Shown here one piece after another: positions 40,688 to 52,826 of a stretch of DNA of 64,000 nucleotides (position 1 is its first letter; each line of letters begins with the position of its first letter). This DNA is from Todiramphus chloris collaris (lineage: Eukaryota; Chordata; Aves; Coraciiformes; Alcedinidae). The translations under genes and the position numbers were made by a program. Where the stretch lies: NCBI GenBank assembly GCA_025345505.1, contig JANVCC010000247.1:259804-323803 (forward strand), in the 5' to 3' direction. Under the pieces are notes generated by a model, which did not search any database, was not told the DNA's origin, and saw only the letters and a list, made by a program, of their open reading frames with translations.

Positions 40688-40832
40688 TAGAATCAGAGAA
40701 TCATTATGGTTGGAAAGGACCTCCAGGGTCATCAAGTCCAACCTTTGTCCTAGCATTTCTATAACCACTACACCATATCCTCAAGCTCCACCTCTAATCG
40801 TTCTTTAAACACCTCCAGGGATGGTGACTCCT
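40688..40832 (-). mobile_element. CR1 LINE 3' fragment
   Basis: TAGAATCAGAGAATCATTAT starts the copy, then GGAAAGGACCTCCAGGGTCA and CACTACACCATATCCTCAAG. It faces the preceding sense copy tail-to-tail across about 50 bp. Confidence 0.9.
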
Positions 40833-41159
40833 TGCACTTGCAAGATCTTTCTGTCAGGAGTTCTCTTTTGTAGCCATGTTTCCACACAGGTGCTGCTTCT
40901 TGCTAAAGATTCTTGTTTTGAACTGGAAGTCTTCCTGTAAATTCTCTGGATTTAATACACATTAGGCTCTGTCTCCCATGCACCAGTAGCCCATGTGTTT
41001 GTCAGTACTAGATCAGGTGAATGCTACTCCGTAAAAGAAGAAGAACTTTAGATATAGCCCAGGCTCTGCCTTTGTAAGCCAGTCCCCGCAGATGGATGTT
41101 TAACTCACTTCACAGACCTCCACTTATGAAGCTGTCACAACGGTTCTGTATCTGTGACA
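40833..41159. other. Intergenic, no gene seen
   Basis: Short unique spacer between CR1 copies. Confidence 0.65.
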
Positions 41160-41594
41160 TTTGGGGCATGTGTCTTATGAGGAAAGGCTGAAGGATCTGG
41201 GGCTGTTTAGCCTTGAGAAAAGAAGGCTGAGGGGAGACCTTATTGCCCTCTACAGCTACCTGAAGGGAAGGTGTAGCGAGGTGGGAGTTGGTCTGTTCTC
41301 CCTGGTGACAAGGGACAGAACAAGAGGAAATGGCCTGAAGTTGACCCACGGGAGGTTCAGACTGGATATCAGGAAGCATTTCTTTCCAGAAAGGGCTGTC
41401 AGGCACTGGAATGGGCTGCCCAGGGAGGTGGTGGAGTCACCATCCCTGGAGGGGTTTAAGAGGCGGTTGGATGTTGTGATTAGGGACATGGTTTAGTGAT
41501 TTTTGATAGGGTTAGGAATAAGTTTGGACTTGATGATCTTGAAGGTCTCTTCCATCTAAAACTGTTCTACAATTCTATGTTCTATGGTTCTATT
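41160..41594 (+). mobile_element. CR1 LINE 3' fragment with open ORF2 tail
   Basis: This sense copy has an uninterrupted 111-codon frame (41,161-41,496) covering the RT C-terminus and reading into the 3' UTR ([20 protein letters not shown]). It ends TTCTATGTTCTATGGTTCTA. The lack of disruption suggests a relatively young copy. Confidence 0.95.
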
Positions 41595-42429
41595 AGAAGA
41601 GATTTTAACATCAAGCTTCAGCTTCTCTTGCTGTAATTAAAGCCTGTTGGGTTCATAGATGTGCAGAACAGCAGATCCCTCTCCTCCTTGCTGTGCTGTT
41701 TTCCAAGGAAGACCATTTCAACACAGTTGTCCTTCTAGACAGCGCGTGCAGGAATCAGGGATTGAACTGAAAATTCCCGTAACAACCAAGGTCATTGCTG
41801 CTCGTGGGACCACCTTGCCCAACTCCTGTAGGTGAACAGTGTCTGTGATTCTGTATATCCAACCTGATAGCAAGAGCCAAAGAGCACTGAAATCAGTAGC
41901 AGGTTTAAGCCATTACTGACTTAAGGGTCTAAAAAAAATAGAGGGCCTGTATTAGTGTTGACCTCTAACAGATGCTACAGAAAACACCATGACATTAGAA
42001 TCACATCCAGCTTGGCCGTGCTGGAAGGGACTCTACAAGATCCTATAGGAAAACCTCAAGTATCTGTGAATGTTTATGACCTAAAAGTCAGTGCAGACTC
42101 TGAGACTGCTCCCTGAAAAGCAGCTGTCTGCCTACAGGGGAGGAAGAGTGGTTCTCTACCAGTTTCATCTTCTTTCTGGTTACCAGCCCAGACATCTCCC
42201 CTCCTCAGATCTGTTAATCCTGACCTCTGCTGCTACGTGAATAGCATATTAGAGAAGGGCTTGCTTTAGTTACAGACAGATTTATTTTCCCCTCTCCTAT
42301 GGCCAAAGCAACGTGCATCTGTTTTTCACAAAACAACCGACCCGTGATTTCTTTCTGCCTTGTGTCGGGTTCCTTCTGGTATGAATAGCAAAGCCTGAGC
42401 TTAGCCGCCTCTTCCTTAAAATAGCACAG

Positions 42430-42960
42430 GTGTAAAATATTCTGTAATCCTCTGCAATTAGGGCACAGAGCAGGGCTTGGGTTGCTTCTCAGTGAAATCA
42501 TAATCACGAATATTTCTCGTATTACATTATTCAGTGAGAGGGCTCTTGCTATTTCCTCGTCTCTCTGGGATGGGCATGTGTTCCTCCTCTGTAACCTAGA
42601 AGTTCACGACTAGCATTTTCCTGAGACTTGTTGCCCTGCACCTTGTAAGCGGAGTGTTTAAGTTTTAAAGAGTAGCGTGTTTATTTATATGTGTTGCTGC
42701 TAATCCAAACTGTCTGCCGAACTAATCCCTTGTTAAAATGAAATCAAGTCAGCTATTTTAGATTACAAAGCTAAAACAATAGCTCGGTCAGACACTTCAC
42801 ACATCTGGTTTCCTTTTACTGGATAGGTATGCAGTTTTTCTTACATTCTTTCTCTGCAAAAGTGCCACCAATTAGCTATACTTTCCTTTCATTTTTCTCC
42901 TGTGACCTAAGTCTTTTGTTTTCTCGATTCTATTCCTGATTACTTTTGAAATGTTAGGGG
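42430..42960. promoter_or_regulatory. Candidate conserved noncoding element
   Basis: This is a repeat-free AT-rich stretch with retained CpGs (ATCACGAATATTTCTCGTAT near 42,503, GCCGAACTAATCCC near 42,717) and TATTTTAGATTACAAAGC near 42,752. Composition is like known developmental enhancers. Inference only. Confidence 0.3.
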
Positions 42961-42967
42961 TTTTTGT

Positions 42968-43058
42968 GGTTTGTTGGGGTTTTTTTTTATTTTTTTTCCT
43001 CTTTTTTTTTTTTTCCTTTCTTTTTTTTTTTTTTTTTTTTTCTTTTTTTTTCCCCTTT

Positions 43059-43091
<33 letters not shown>

Positions 43092-43094
43092 TTT
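42968..43094. repeat. 127-bp near-pure pyrimidine tract
   Basis: T-runs are separated by C, CC, CCCC and TTCTTC blocks, preceded by TTGGGGTTTT. It could form triplex DNA on the long mirror-like segments. Confidence 0.9.
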
Positions 43095-43951
43095 AATGTG
43101 CTTGTTTTCTTTCACAGTAATGCATTTTAAAATGGATAAAAATTTCATGCTTATTACTCGTTAATATGTTATCATACTCTATTACCCAAATTTGGACCAG
43201 AGGTAATTCCAATGTGGGAAATGCCAAAATAATACATTCTTGGAGATGAGATCTTAGACAGATATGGAGACCCAAAGTAGGCTTTGATTTACTTACAGTC
43301 TACAGGAAATGAAGCATTACTGTCAATGTGGTACATAGAGATTTTAACTGAAGATAACTTTATTTCCAGCTTTACCTGCTGCTTTGATTTAAAGTGTTTT
43401 TCACATCATCTAATTTTTCACAAGCTTTTGCGTGTTTAAGGTTCAGCTTTTTGGTTTGTCATTCTTTTGTTGTTGGGGGTGGGGTTTTTTTTAAGGGATC
43501 GTGTAAGTTTTCATTTTGTGAAGAAACCCCACTCTTATTTAGCTCATTTTCAGAGCACTTGAAAATTACATCAGGTGAGGATTTTTCTTTTCTACTGGAG
43601 CCAAAAATGTGAAACAATTCCTCTTGCTCCTGCAAGTGGGGTTTACTTCACCACTTTTTAATAAACTGGTTTTTGGACTGGTATTTTGAGCGGATGGCCT
43701 TGTTTCAGCCAAGGTAACCTTCAGGCCCACTCTGTTTTGATACAATTTTCTTGATCTACTTGTTTCATCAGACTGTTTTGAGAGGTGGAGAAGCAGTGTC
43801 CTGAGGCAGGTTGACCCCCTCTCAGTCTTATATTTAAATTAATATCAACCACTTGAAGATTTTCAGCTGAGGAACTTTCATGGTTCCACCTGCTCCAGAA
43901 ACTTGAGTGACTGTGCATCATGGGGAGCTTGGAAGAGTTATTACTTACAGA

Positions 43952-44120
43952 AATCATAGAATCATTAAAATTGGAAAAGACCTCTAAGATCATCAAGTCC
44001 AACTGTCAACCCAACATAACCATGACCACTAAACCATGTCCTGAAGTGCCACATCTACAACTTTTTGGAACTCTCCCAAGGGATAGTGACTCCACCCCCT
44101 CCCTGGGCAGCCTGGGCTTG
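43952..44120 (-). mobile_element. CR1 LINE 3' fragment
   Basis: AAATCATAGAATCATTAAAA starts the copy, then GACCACTAAACCATGTCCTG and TCCACCCCCTCCCTGGGCAG. The sequence turns unrelated after CAGCCTGGGCTTGTG. Confidence 0.92.
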
Positions 44121-44344
44121 TGTGAGACACATCTATGTACTGAGCACAACTGTCCTCTCAGCATCTCACCCGAGGATAAATACCTCCTGCCACTGAGCCC
44201 TCTTCCCCCATGGGTGCACATTCCCATTGCTTTCCTAGAAGGTCCCGATGCCCAAACCCCCATGATGCCTTGAATGGTGGCATGTGGTCTTTCATGCTTC
44301 ATAACATATGCAGATGGGCTTCAAACTCCACAAGGTTTTTCTAT

Positions 44345-44803
44345 AAGAAAGATATTGAGGTGCTAGAGCGGGTCCAGAGAAGGGCAAGGAAGCTGGGGAG
44401 GGCTCTGGAGAAGATGTCTGCTGAGGAGCGGCTGAGGGAGCTGGGCTGGGTTAGCCTGGAGCAGAGGAGGCTGAGGGGAGACCTTCTTGCTCTCTCCAGC
44501 TCCCTGACAGGAGGGGCAGGGAGCTGGGGGTTGGGCTCTTCTCCAGGATGAGAGGAACTGGGCTTGAGTTGCCCCAGGGCAGGTTCAGGTTGGCCATGAG
44601 GAACAATTTCTGTGCTGAGAGAGTGGAGAGCCCTTGGCACAGGCTGCCCAGGGAGGGGGTGGTGTCACCATCCCTGGAGGGTGTTCATAAAAGGTGTAGA
44701 TGTGGCACTTGAGGACATGGTTTAGTGCTCATGATAATTTGGGTAGAGGGTTGGACTTGATCTTGGAGGGCTTTTTGAACCATAGTGATTCTGTGATTCT
44801 GTG
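44345..44803 (+). mobile_element. CR1 LINE 3' fragment
   Basis: This sense copy reads the RT C-terminus ([20 protein letters not shown]), with a short deletion around 44,545 relative to the similar copy at 58.3 kb. It ends GTGATTCTGTGATTCTGTGA. Confidence 0.95.
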
Positions 44804-45807
44804 ATACCAGTCTCAACAAGAACGTAATGGTTGCAGCCTTGGACCCAGCAATAACTCACCAATATTCACACAAGCTCCTACAGAATCTATGAAAACATAG
44901 CTTACCTTCTCAAATGTAGGCCACAAAAGCAAGACCAGCTTCCAGCTGGTGCCTGGAACTGCATGTCCTCCCTGCCAAAGGTCTCCACCTCCCGTGTTGG
45001 CACTCAGCAGCTACCCTGTAACTGACTCAGGTCTGAAGTTGGACTCATTGTCTCTGATCTAGCTGATAGATAATCTCATGGTGGTATTAGATCATATCAA
45101 GGTCATTATTCTTTTCTGTCATGAAGTCCAAACCCTACTGAAATCATTAGAGAATGAACTTTTCGCATCAGTGAGCTTTGTTTAAATCAGGATATCAAGG
45201 CTGAATATTTCCTACATAACTGTGGTCATTTGGTGGAAGGAGAAGGCTCTGAGTAAAGTCAGTGAGAGAGATGAACAACTCCACAAGGAGCCTCCCTAGT
45301 GATGGGTTGGTTGTATTCATGCCTCATGTTCAAGAAGCTGGCAAACCTTTTAGTGTGGTGGAGACTATCTCTGAGTCTGCCAGGAGAGGCTGTCCACCAC
45401 GGCAGACAAAACTTCCAGATATGTGGTTAGATTCTTCTGCCTCCTGGATTTCAGGTCTCCTGGCTGAAGGTGTGACTTCAGCAAGTCAGTGGTGGCACAA
45501 TGATCTCCAAATAATGCCCTTTCCCTTCAGACCTGCACACACCCCACTCTCTTCAGATCCTGCAGACAGAAGGGCGAATCAGTGCCATGCAGGGCTGCCA
45601 CCAAGGTCACAACCTCAGGCAGTGCCACCACGGAGGCAGATAGGGTCAGACCACCAAGTATGTTAAAGCTGAGCTTGTCACTGAGGACACGTGAAAGCCC
45701 AGGGGAGTTTGCCAGTGTCATTTCTATAAAGTTGTTAGTGCACGTGGAGCCTCTACCGTCTGAATCAAACTCCACTGTCACAGCTTCATGAACACTCCAG
45801 CCTCTTT
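44804..45807. other. Intergenic, unrecognised frames
   Basis: No interspersed repeat was recognised. A 134-codon + frame (45,262-45,666) and an 84-codon minus frame (45,527-45,781) overlap; neither has a recognisable domain. A gene is not supported. Confidence 0.5.
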
Positions 45808-46405
45808 CATAGAATCACAGAATGGTGGGGTTGGAATGGACCTCCAGAGATCATCGAGTCCAACCTGCCTGTCAGAGCAGGGGTCATCCAGGGCAGCCCA
45901 CACAGGAACAGATCCAGGTGGCTTTTGAAAGTCTCCAGAGAAGGAGATTCCATCTCTTCCTTCCACCTCTTCCAGGCTCTGTCACCCTCACAGGTTTTTT
46001 TCCTCATGTTAAGGTGGAACTCAGCATGTTTTATCTCACATTGACATGCAACTTCCTGGGTTCCAGTTTGTGCCCATTGCTCCTTGTCTTATCCCACTGA
46101 AAAGAGCCTGGCCCCTTCTCCTTGCCCCCCACCCTGCAGAGATTTGGAACCATTCCTAAGATCCCCTCTCAGGCTTCTCTTCTCCAGGCTGAACAGCCCC
46201 AGGGCTCTCAGCCTTTCCTCCCCAGAGAGATGTTCCAGTCCCTTCAGCATCCTCGCAGCCTCCCTTGCACTCTCTCCAGTAGTTCCCTGTCCCTCTTGAA
46301 CTGGGGAGCCCAGAACTGGACACAATACTCCAGATGTGATCTCCCTAGGGTAGAGTAGAGGGGGAGAAGAATCTTCTTCATTGTGCTGGACACACTCCTT
46401 ATGCA
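45808..46405 (-). mobile_element. CR1 LINE, 0.6-kb 3' fragment with ORF2 remnant
   Basis: The antisense copy begins CATAGAATCACAGAATGGTG and includes GGAGTCCAACCTGCCTG-like 3' UTR and an open minus-strand frame sharing NGSKSLQGGGQGEGARLF with the copy at 19.6 kb. It extends to CATTGTGCTGGACACACTCC. Confidence 0.95.
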
Positions 46406-47107
46406 TTCAAAACCACATGTCTCCCAGTACCTTGTGTCCTTCCTGAGCTGAACCTCAAAACCCTGCTCCTATCTGATCCCCAGGGGTGGTAATCACTGTC
46501 TCAGTTTCCTCTCCTGTGGACAGCTACATCTGAGCTGGTCAGTCAATGCTTTCTCTGTAGGTGACGGAAACAAATAAGAGCCTTTAGGGTGTGATTCATA
46601 TGGCTTCTTCTTTTGGAAGAAATGAGTTGGGTCATAGAAGACCCATTTTCTTTTCATCAGCTTCAACAAGAATTCGGGGTAGCTCTCTCCGACACAGTCT
46701 TCTTGCTTCAGAAAAAAACCAATGCTATTTCAGCACCCTGAATGGAGAGAACACCACATGACTACTGCACAATGATGTTTTGTTTTGTGAAGGGCTGCAG
46801 AAGCACATGGCCTGGGAAAGTGTGCAGCATTTACATACCCAGCACACACCTTCTGGGTGGCCCATTATCTACTTTTCCATTTTCCCTGTAGTGTACAGTC
46901 CTTGACAAGAAGAGTACAGACAGTTAATAATTTGTCAAGCCTCTCACAAGTGATAGAGGAATATTTCAGCAAGTCTACCATGTCCTTCTCTTGTCATGAA
47001 CAAAACCATCAAATAAGTATCAGGGGTGTATCTCCTCATCTCATGCTCACTCACTTGCTGGAGAGAAAGGTGTTTACGTGGGTTAATAAAAAGGTCTGTG
47101 ATGTTAA
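46406..47107. other. Intergenic, no gene seen
   Basis: Unique sequence with no supported feature. Confidence 0.65.
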
Positions 47108-47262
47108 TCATAGAATCATTAAGGTTGGAAAAGATTTCCAAGATCATCAGGTCCATCCATCTACCCAACGTTATCATGACCACTAAACCATGTCCTGCAG
47201 TGCCACATCTAGATGGTTTTGGAAGTCCCTCAGGGATGGTGACTCCACTCCCCCAGTCCCAG
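47108..47262 (-). mobile_element. CR1 LINE 3' fragment
   Basis: AATCATAGAATCATTAAGGT, then GACCACTAAACCATGTCCTG and CAGGGATGGTGACTCCACTC. It closely resembles the fragment at 43,952. Confidence 0.93.
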
Positions 47263-47426
47263 ATAATATGCTCAAAGAAGTACTGGCTCATGGTAGAATG
47301 AGGTACTGGATTTCTAACATCAATGAAAACAGGTTCTAGGATGTCATTTTCAACCACTGTGGCTGAATATTAATGGTGATTATTGGCATGTGTCATGGTT
47401 CTTGCAATATTATTTTACATTTTCAG

Positions 47427-48133
47427 AGAATCATAGAATCACAGAATCATTGAATGGTTTGGATTGGAAGGTACCTGAAAGATCATCTAGTTCCAAGACC
47501 TCCCCCTAGACCAGGCTGCTCAAAGTCCCATCCAACCTGGTCTTGAACACAGTCAGGAATGGAGCATCCACAACTTTCCTAGGCAACCAATTCCAGTGTC
47601 TCTCCACCCTCATAGAAAAGAACTTCTTCCTTAAATCTAATCTAAATCTCTGCTCTTCCAGTTTGAAGCCATCATCCCTTGTCCTATCACTACAACGTCT
47701 CATAAATAGTCCCTCCCCAGCTTTCTTGTAGGCCCCCTTCAAATAAGGTCTCTCTGGAGCTTTGTCTTCTCCACGCTCAACAGACCCAACTCTCCCCTCT
47801 GATCATCTTTGTGGTCTCCTCTGGACCTTCTCAAACAAATCCATGTCCTTCTTATGTTGAGGGCTCCAGAGTTGAATGCAGTACTCCAGGTGCGGTATCA
47901 CAAGAGTAGGTCCCTTAACCTGCTGCCCCCTTCCATGGGGGCTTTCTGGGCTGCACTTGCACATTGCTGGCTCATGTTGACTTTTTCATCAACCAGCTCC
48001 CCCAAGACTTTCTCCTCAGGGCTTCTCTCAACCCATACTTCACCCAGCCTGTACCTGTGCTTGGGATTGCCCTGCCCCAGGTGCAGGACCTTGCAGTTGG
48101 CCTTGTTGAAATCCATGAGTTTGGCATGGGGTG
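47427..48133 (-). mobile_element. CR1 LINE, 0.7-kb 3' fragment
   Basis: The antisense copy runs from AATCATAGAATCACAGAATC through AGAACTTCTTCCTTAAATCT and the ORF2 end, and continues deeper into ORF2 (TGCAGGACCTTGCAGTTGGC, the CR1 segment encoding the NKAKCKVLHLG-like motif; here [12 protein letters not shown] on the minus strand). It is among the longest copies in the window. Confidence 0.95.
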
Positions 48134-49400
48134 ATTGTAGCCTTTGAGTTGAAGGACAGTAGACACAAAAATTTCTGTTATTTCTGTATTATACTTTAAA
48201 AATGAACAATCAGTTTCACTTTCCATCGCACCCTTTTATCAAGTCTCTTGATACTTTGATGATTCCCAGTGCTGCAATATCTGTCTTTTTCCCCCTCATG
48301 TTTTCCCCTTGAGTACTACTATATGATAAGAAAGCATGAATATGGTTTTCTAAGGTGCAGTGTTACAAACAGAATCACAAAGACATTTTAGGGACCAATT
48401 TCTGTTAAATAGTTGAGAATCTGCGATAAATAACTTACCCAAGCGCAAAAAAAGGTCTGTGACAAAGCAGGCAACTCAGTAGCCAAGGTAGGCGAACCTC
48501 CAGATCCTAAATTAGAGACCTTCCTACTGACTGTTTGTTTCTCCAGGAAACACTGAAGCTACAACTAAGAGAAAAGGAGAAGGGAAAACCAATGTTAGGC
48601 CAGACTTCTTACAGTTGCATAAAACAAATTGAGCTTCATGAGCAATACCAGCGGAGAATGAGCTACAGCTAAATAGCTGGGACCAAATCCGTGACTGTGA
48701 TCTAGCAAAGCTTTTCATTCCCAGCGTGCCACTTCAAGAGCTGGAGGTGATTCCGCTTGGTAATTTCTTCTTCATGGTTTTAACATGAAGGAGGCTGAGT
48801 TGGTCTCTGAGGCACCTATGACATGCTCCATTATCTTCACGGAACTGAGAAGGACTGTGCACGCTGCTGGTTCTCAGAAGCTTTATGGGAGGCATATTGC
48901 AGTGGAAAGCTTGGTGGAAGGCAACGTCTTCTACTTCATCCAAAACTACAGAGTTGAACCCTCAGCTTATTCATTCCTTATGTTTACTCATTTGTCTTTA
49001 TTATACTAGGGAATGTTTTTCACAGAAGTTTTGCTATATTGAGACACTGAAATTAAGTCGGTGTTTTCGCTTGATCCCATCCTCTAAACAAAAAAAATAC
49101 CAAACCCAACCAAATGAGCAAAATCAGTCCTGAGGAGAGTAAGACACTGACTGGGATGGGGGTAGAGGAAAATGGAGGGAGAAGGAGGAGGAGGAGGAGG
49201 AGGAGGAGGAGGAGAGAGAATTGTGCAGATTTCCTGCCCACACTTCAAAAGGGGCTCTCTTCTCCTGTATTATTTCCTTTCCCATTAGCTTCACTTTGTT
49301 GGCTTATGGTTCCAAAATGCACCAGGAGTCAACTCCAGTGCAAACCTGATATTAAAAACTAACAGGCTAATGCCAGGGAAAACACACTCTCCTCCTGGTT
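48134..49400. other. Intergenic with a (GGA)n repeat
   Basis: Unique sequence with no supported gene. A (GGA)n microsatellite lies at 49,182-49,213. Confidence 0.6.
49182..49213. repeat. (GGA)n microsatellite
   Basis: About ten perfect GGA units; the poly-Arg reading frame through it is an artefact. Confidence 0.9.
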
Positions 49401-49419
49401 TCAAAGAAAGATTTTTTTG

Positions 49420-51370
49420 TTCATAAGTGCGGCCATGCTTTTCTAATAAAAATTCATTAAACAATGGTTATGAGGGATGAAGGGTGGGGGAGGGGGGAGG
49501 GATACAATCAAGTGAGTCCCTTTGAACTCGCTCGAAAAAAAATACAAAAGCAAACAACCAAGCTGTTAGTGTCACACGTTTCCCTTATGAACAGAGAGGC
49601 CTGTCCAGGTTCGCTCGCGCTCGGGAGAGTAAAGATGAGTTAGGCACCTTCTCTAAACTTCTCCCTCTAAACCCCATAGGATTTCTGTTCTGTAAACATG
49701 GATGTGGAGGCTCTTTTGTGTTGCTTCAGTTTACATTATTGCGGGTCTAAACGAGTCTAGTAGAGGCTGCTTAATTCGTTTATGTAAAGTAAAAACAAAT
49801 GTAGAAGCCCTCGCTATTTTTTATTGTTAACATCCCATTGGGAGGCAGGAGAGTAAATATTTTAGGAGTTTAAAGCAATCTACTTAAGCTTAATAATAAT
49901 GCTGGGTTTCAAGTAACAGAGAAGAGTACAAGTCACTGGAAGATCAAAGATTACACTGAGTTTTATAGCAAATCTGGGCAAAGATCTCCTGGGAGGGGTA
50001 AATCTTCAGAACTCTCCTTTCCCAGTCTTTCATGGTGATCGTTTGACATCTATGGAACAAAAAAGCAAGGAAGCGAGAATTCAGGCAGTTCTACACCCAG
50101 AGAAGTGGGAGGCCAGAAAACTGGAGGAATGCTGACTTTTGGTCTAGCTTATAGCTTCAAAATTGTAAGTTAAAAGAAAATTTAAAAAAAAAAAAAGAGA
50201 AAAAGAAAAAAAAATTATGTCAGAGATACCCTTTCTTTTCCTGGATCAGTTTATAATCTCATGCTAATTGAATTTTGAGTGAGTCATCTCTAAATAAGAC
50301 TGCTGACAGTTTCCCTGGGTTTATATTAAGTGCTTGTGCTTGTCAGCAGATTTTCTGAATCATTTACCTGTTGAGAGACACCAGACACTCTTTACATTCT
50401 TCCCAGCAACCTTGTCCCTTTCATCTGAAACAAGAAGAGGAGAGTGCTGCAGTTTGGGCCATGGGCATGATCACATATATATCATATAATAAAACCTAAC
50501 CCAGAAAAAACACAAAAAAAAAGAACAAAACAAGAAGAAGGAGGAAAAAAAGAAGGGAGAAGAGATGATAATGAAGGATACCAGATGCTAATACTGTACT
50601 ACCAGGTTTGTGTGTATGGATGTGTTCTGGGGATTGATATTTAGAGAGCACAATCAAGAATCTCTAACCTAAGAACAGAAACTGGGCCACGCTGTTTTCC
50701 CATGGCTGGGAAAGTTTCCACTGGTCTGGCTTCCAATTATAAAAACACCGGAGTCTTCAGCCATCACACCAAAGCTTGTAAACTTCCTAATGAATATTTA
50801 AAATAACCCTATGGAGTTTTTTCATGTTAATTTATTTCAGCCTTTGACTAACATGAATATCCTACAGGGCTACCATCGTGTTTAGCTACATGGTTAACTC
50901 CATTCTTTTCTTTTCATGATAAAATAAAATGCCAGAGAAAAGAAGCAAACAAAAAAATATAAAAAAAAATATTTTCTTCTGCTACTTCTGGTGTGCATTT
51001 TATGTGTTGTATTTTTCTTTTTTTTTATTATTATTGTTATTTTTTTGCCTCAGTGAAGTTCCAGACACAGAGCAGACCCACATAGCCAGTTTCTTTCTAG
51101 GCTCTCTCACAACAGAAAAGCAACGCACACGCTCCCCCCACCCCCAAAAAAAAGCAATTATTGAAAATCAATACCATAATAATGGTGAGCAGAGCTGTGT
51201 TTTTTCCTTGATAGCCAATTATGAGCAATTTACTAAAGTTGTCAACTCATGGCAAAACAAATAGTGTTAATAGTATAGATTTCATCAAGACCTATCCGTC
51301 TTATTATTGCTGCAGTCTGAGCAGCGTTCCAAGCTCAGGCTGGTAATGGAGCAATAACTCACCCGGCGAT
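49420..51370. promoter_or_regulatory. CR1-free block, candidate long-range SHOX enhancer cluster
   Basis: Nearly 2 kb of complex, AT-rich, repeat-poor sequence lies within CR1-rich DNA. Notable parts are AATTCATTAAACAATGG near 49,451, a CpG cluster TTCGCTCGCGCTCGGGAGAG at 49,610-49,629, CTAATTGAATTTTGAGTGAG near 50,263, CTTCCAATTATAAAAACACC near 50,728, TAATGAATATTTAAAATAAC near 50,788, AGCAATTATTGAAAATCAAT near 51,153 and GAGCAATAACTCACCCGGCG near 51,348. Human SHOX has downstream gene-desert enhancers active in limb; a role here is inference. Confidence 0.4.
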
Positions 51371-51528
51371 GGAGAGCGGACCATCACCAGCACCAGTTGC
51401 CTTTGGAGCAAGGGGACTGAGCACTGCCACCATGCAATATGTCCAGATGTGATTCTTTCCCCATAAATAACCACTGCATTTTCACAGGAACCGTAATATC
51501 AAGCAATTTCTTACGTGCTTCTCCCAAA

Positions 51529-52125
51529 ATGGCAGGGTTTGGAAGGGACCTCTGGAGATCATCAAGTCCAACCCCCCCTGCCAAGGCAGGTTCACCTAGA
51601 GAAGGTTACACAGAATCACACTGTCCAGGTGGGTTCAGAATGTCTCCAGAGAAGGAGACTCCACCACCTCTCTGGGCAGCCTGGGACAGGCTCTGTCACC
51701 CTCACAGTGAAGAAGATCCTCCTCATGTTCAGATGGAACTTCCTATGTCCAAGTTTGTGACCATTACCCCTTGTCCTGTCACTGTGCACCTCTGAATTAA
51801 GTCTAGTTCCATCTTCCTGACACCCACCCTTGAGAAGCATTGATCAGATCACCCCTCAAACTTCTCTTCTCCAGACTGAAAAGACCCTAATCCCTCAGCC
51901 TTTCCTCAGCACAGAGATGTTCCAGTCCCCTCATCATCTTCATAGCCCTTTGCTGGACCCTCTCCAGCAGTTCCCTGTCCTTCTTGAACCAGGGAGTCCA
52001 GAACTGGACACAGTTCTCCAGAGGTGGTCTCATCTGGACAGAGCAGAGGGGGAGGAGAACCTCCCTTGACCCACTGGCCATACTCTTCTTAATGCACCCT
52101 GGGATGACCTTGGCCTTTTGGGGTG
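51529..52125 (-). mobile_element. CR1 LINE, 0.6-kb 3' fragment lacking tail repeat
   Basis: The antisense copy begins abruptly at AATGGCAGGGTTTGGAAGGG with no GAATCATAG units. It contains CCAACCCCCCCTGCCAAGGC and the ORF2 end (CTCTTCTCCAGACTGAAAAG) and extends to GACCTTGGCCTTTTGGGG. Confidence 0.94.
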
Positions 52126-52826
52126 CTTTTCCACAGTGTGATAACCCACTGCAGAATTTCGGTACTGGGAAGTTAATGCTGTATTTTTCATTGCTGACTT
52201 CAGGCACAAAGGCAAGCAATGCACGTTTGCCATGTGTTTGGATAACATCTAGCACAACAGGAACTTCACAGCTTCTCAGTTCTACTGGCGTGCCAAACTA
52301 TAAGGCGAAAGAGCATGAAAGTGCTGTTAATATAATAGATGAAAAGTTTGGTATCAAATCAAACAACTTTCCTTGTGTTGATGACAGGGTTACTAGGCTT
52401 AAGTTCTGATAAACTGTTTTAACTGTGGGAAGCTCTGTCTCATACACTTGACAGTCTCTGCCTTTGTGAGAGGAACACAGTGCTGATCTTGGCGTCACTG
52501 AGCACTTGCAAAAGAGTTCTCACAAACCAGGGCCATGTCCTGCTTTCCCGTGGCAGAAAAAGACAGTGGTGAAAAGGTAAGTAAAAAACTCCATGGATCT
52601 GAGGTGTTCCCACCAGAGGAAAAGGTGCAGAAAGATTAAATTTATTTCTCTAGCCATTGGGAAATTCTCAGAGGTGAAGGATGATCATGTAGGGTCAGAT
52701 GTGCTGTTTGCATCCACTCGGTTTGTCTTTAAACCCTTAAAAATGTGCAAATAGGTGTTCTGGTGCCAGCCCAGAGCTTACTGGGAAGGAAACCCACCTC
52801 ATGGTTGGCTAGTCCCAGTAGCCTGT
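52126..52826. other. Intergenic, no gene seen
   Basis: Unique sequence between a CR1 and the LTR. Confidence 0.65.

Larger units (their letters stand above)
41595..43951. other. Intergenic with enhancer-like and pyrimidine-tract segments
   Basis: No gene is supported. The part 42,430-42,960 is complex, repeat-free and AT-rich and is listed as an enhancer candidate. It is followed by the 127-bp pyrimidine tract at 42,968-43,094. The rest is unique sequence. Confidence 0.6.

Noticed and set aside
49053-49362. Poly-Arg and poly-Leu frames across the (GGA)n repeat
   Set aside because: Microsatellite translation artefacts.
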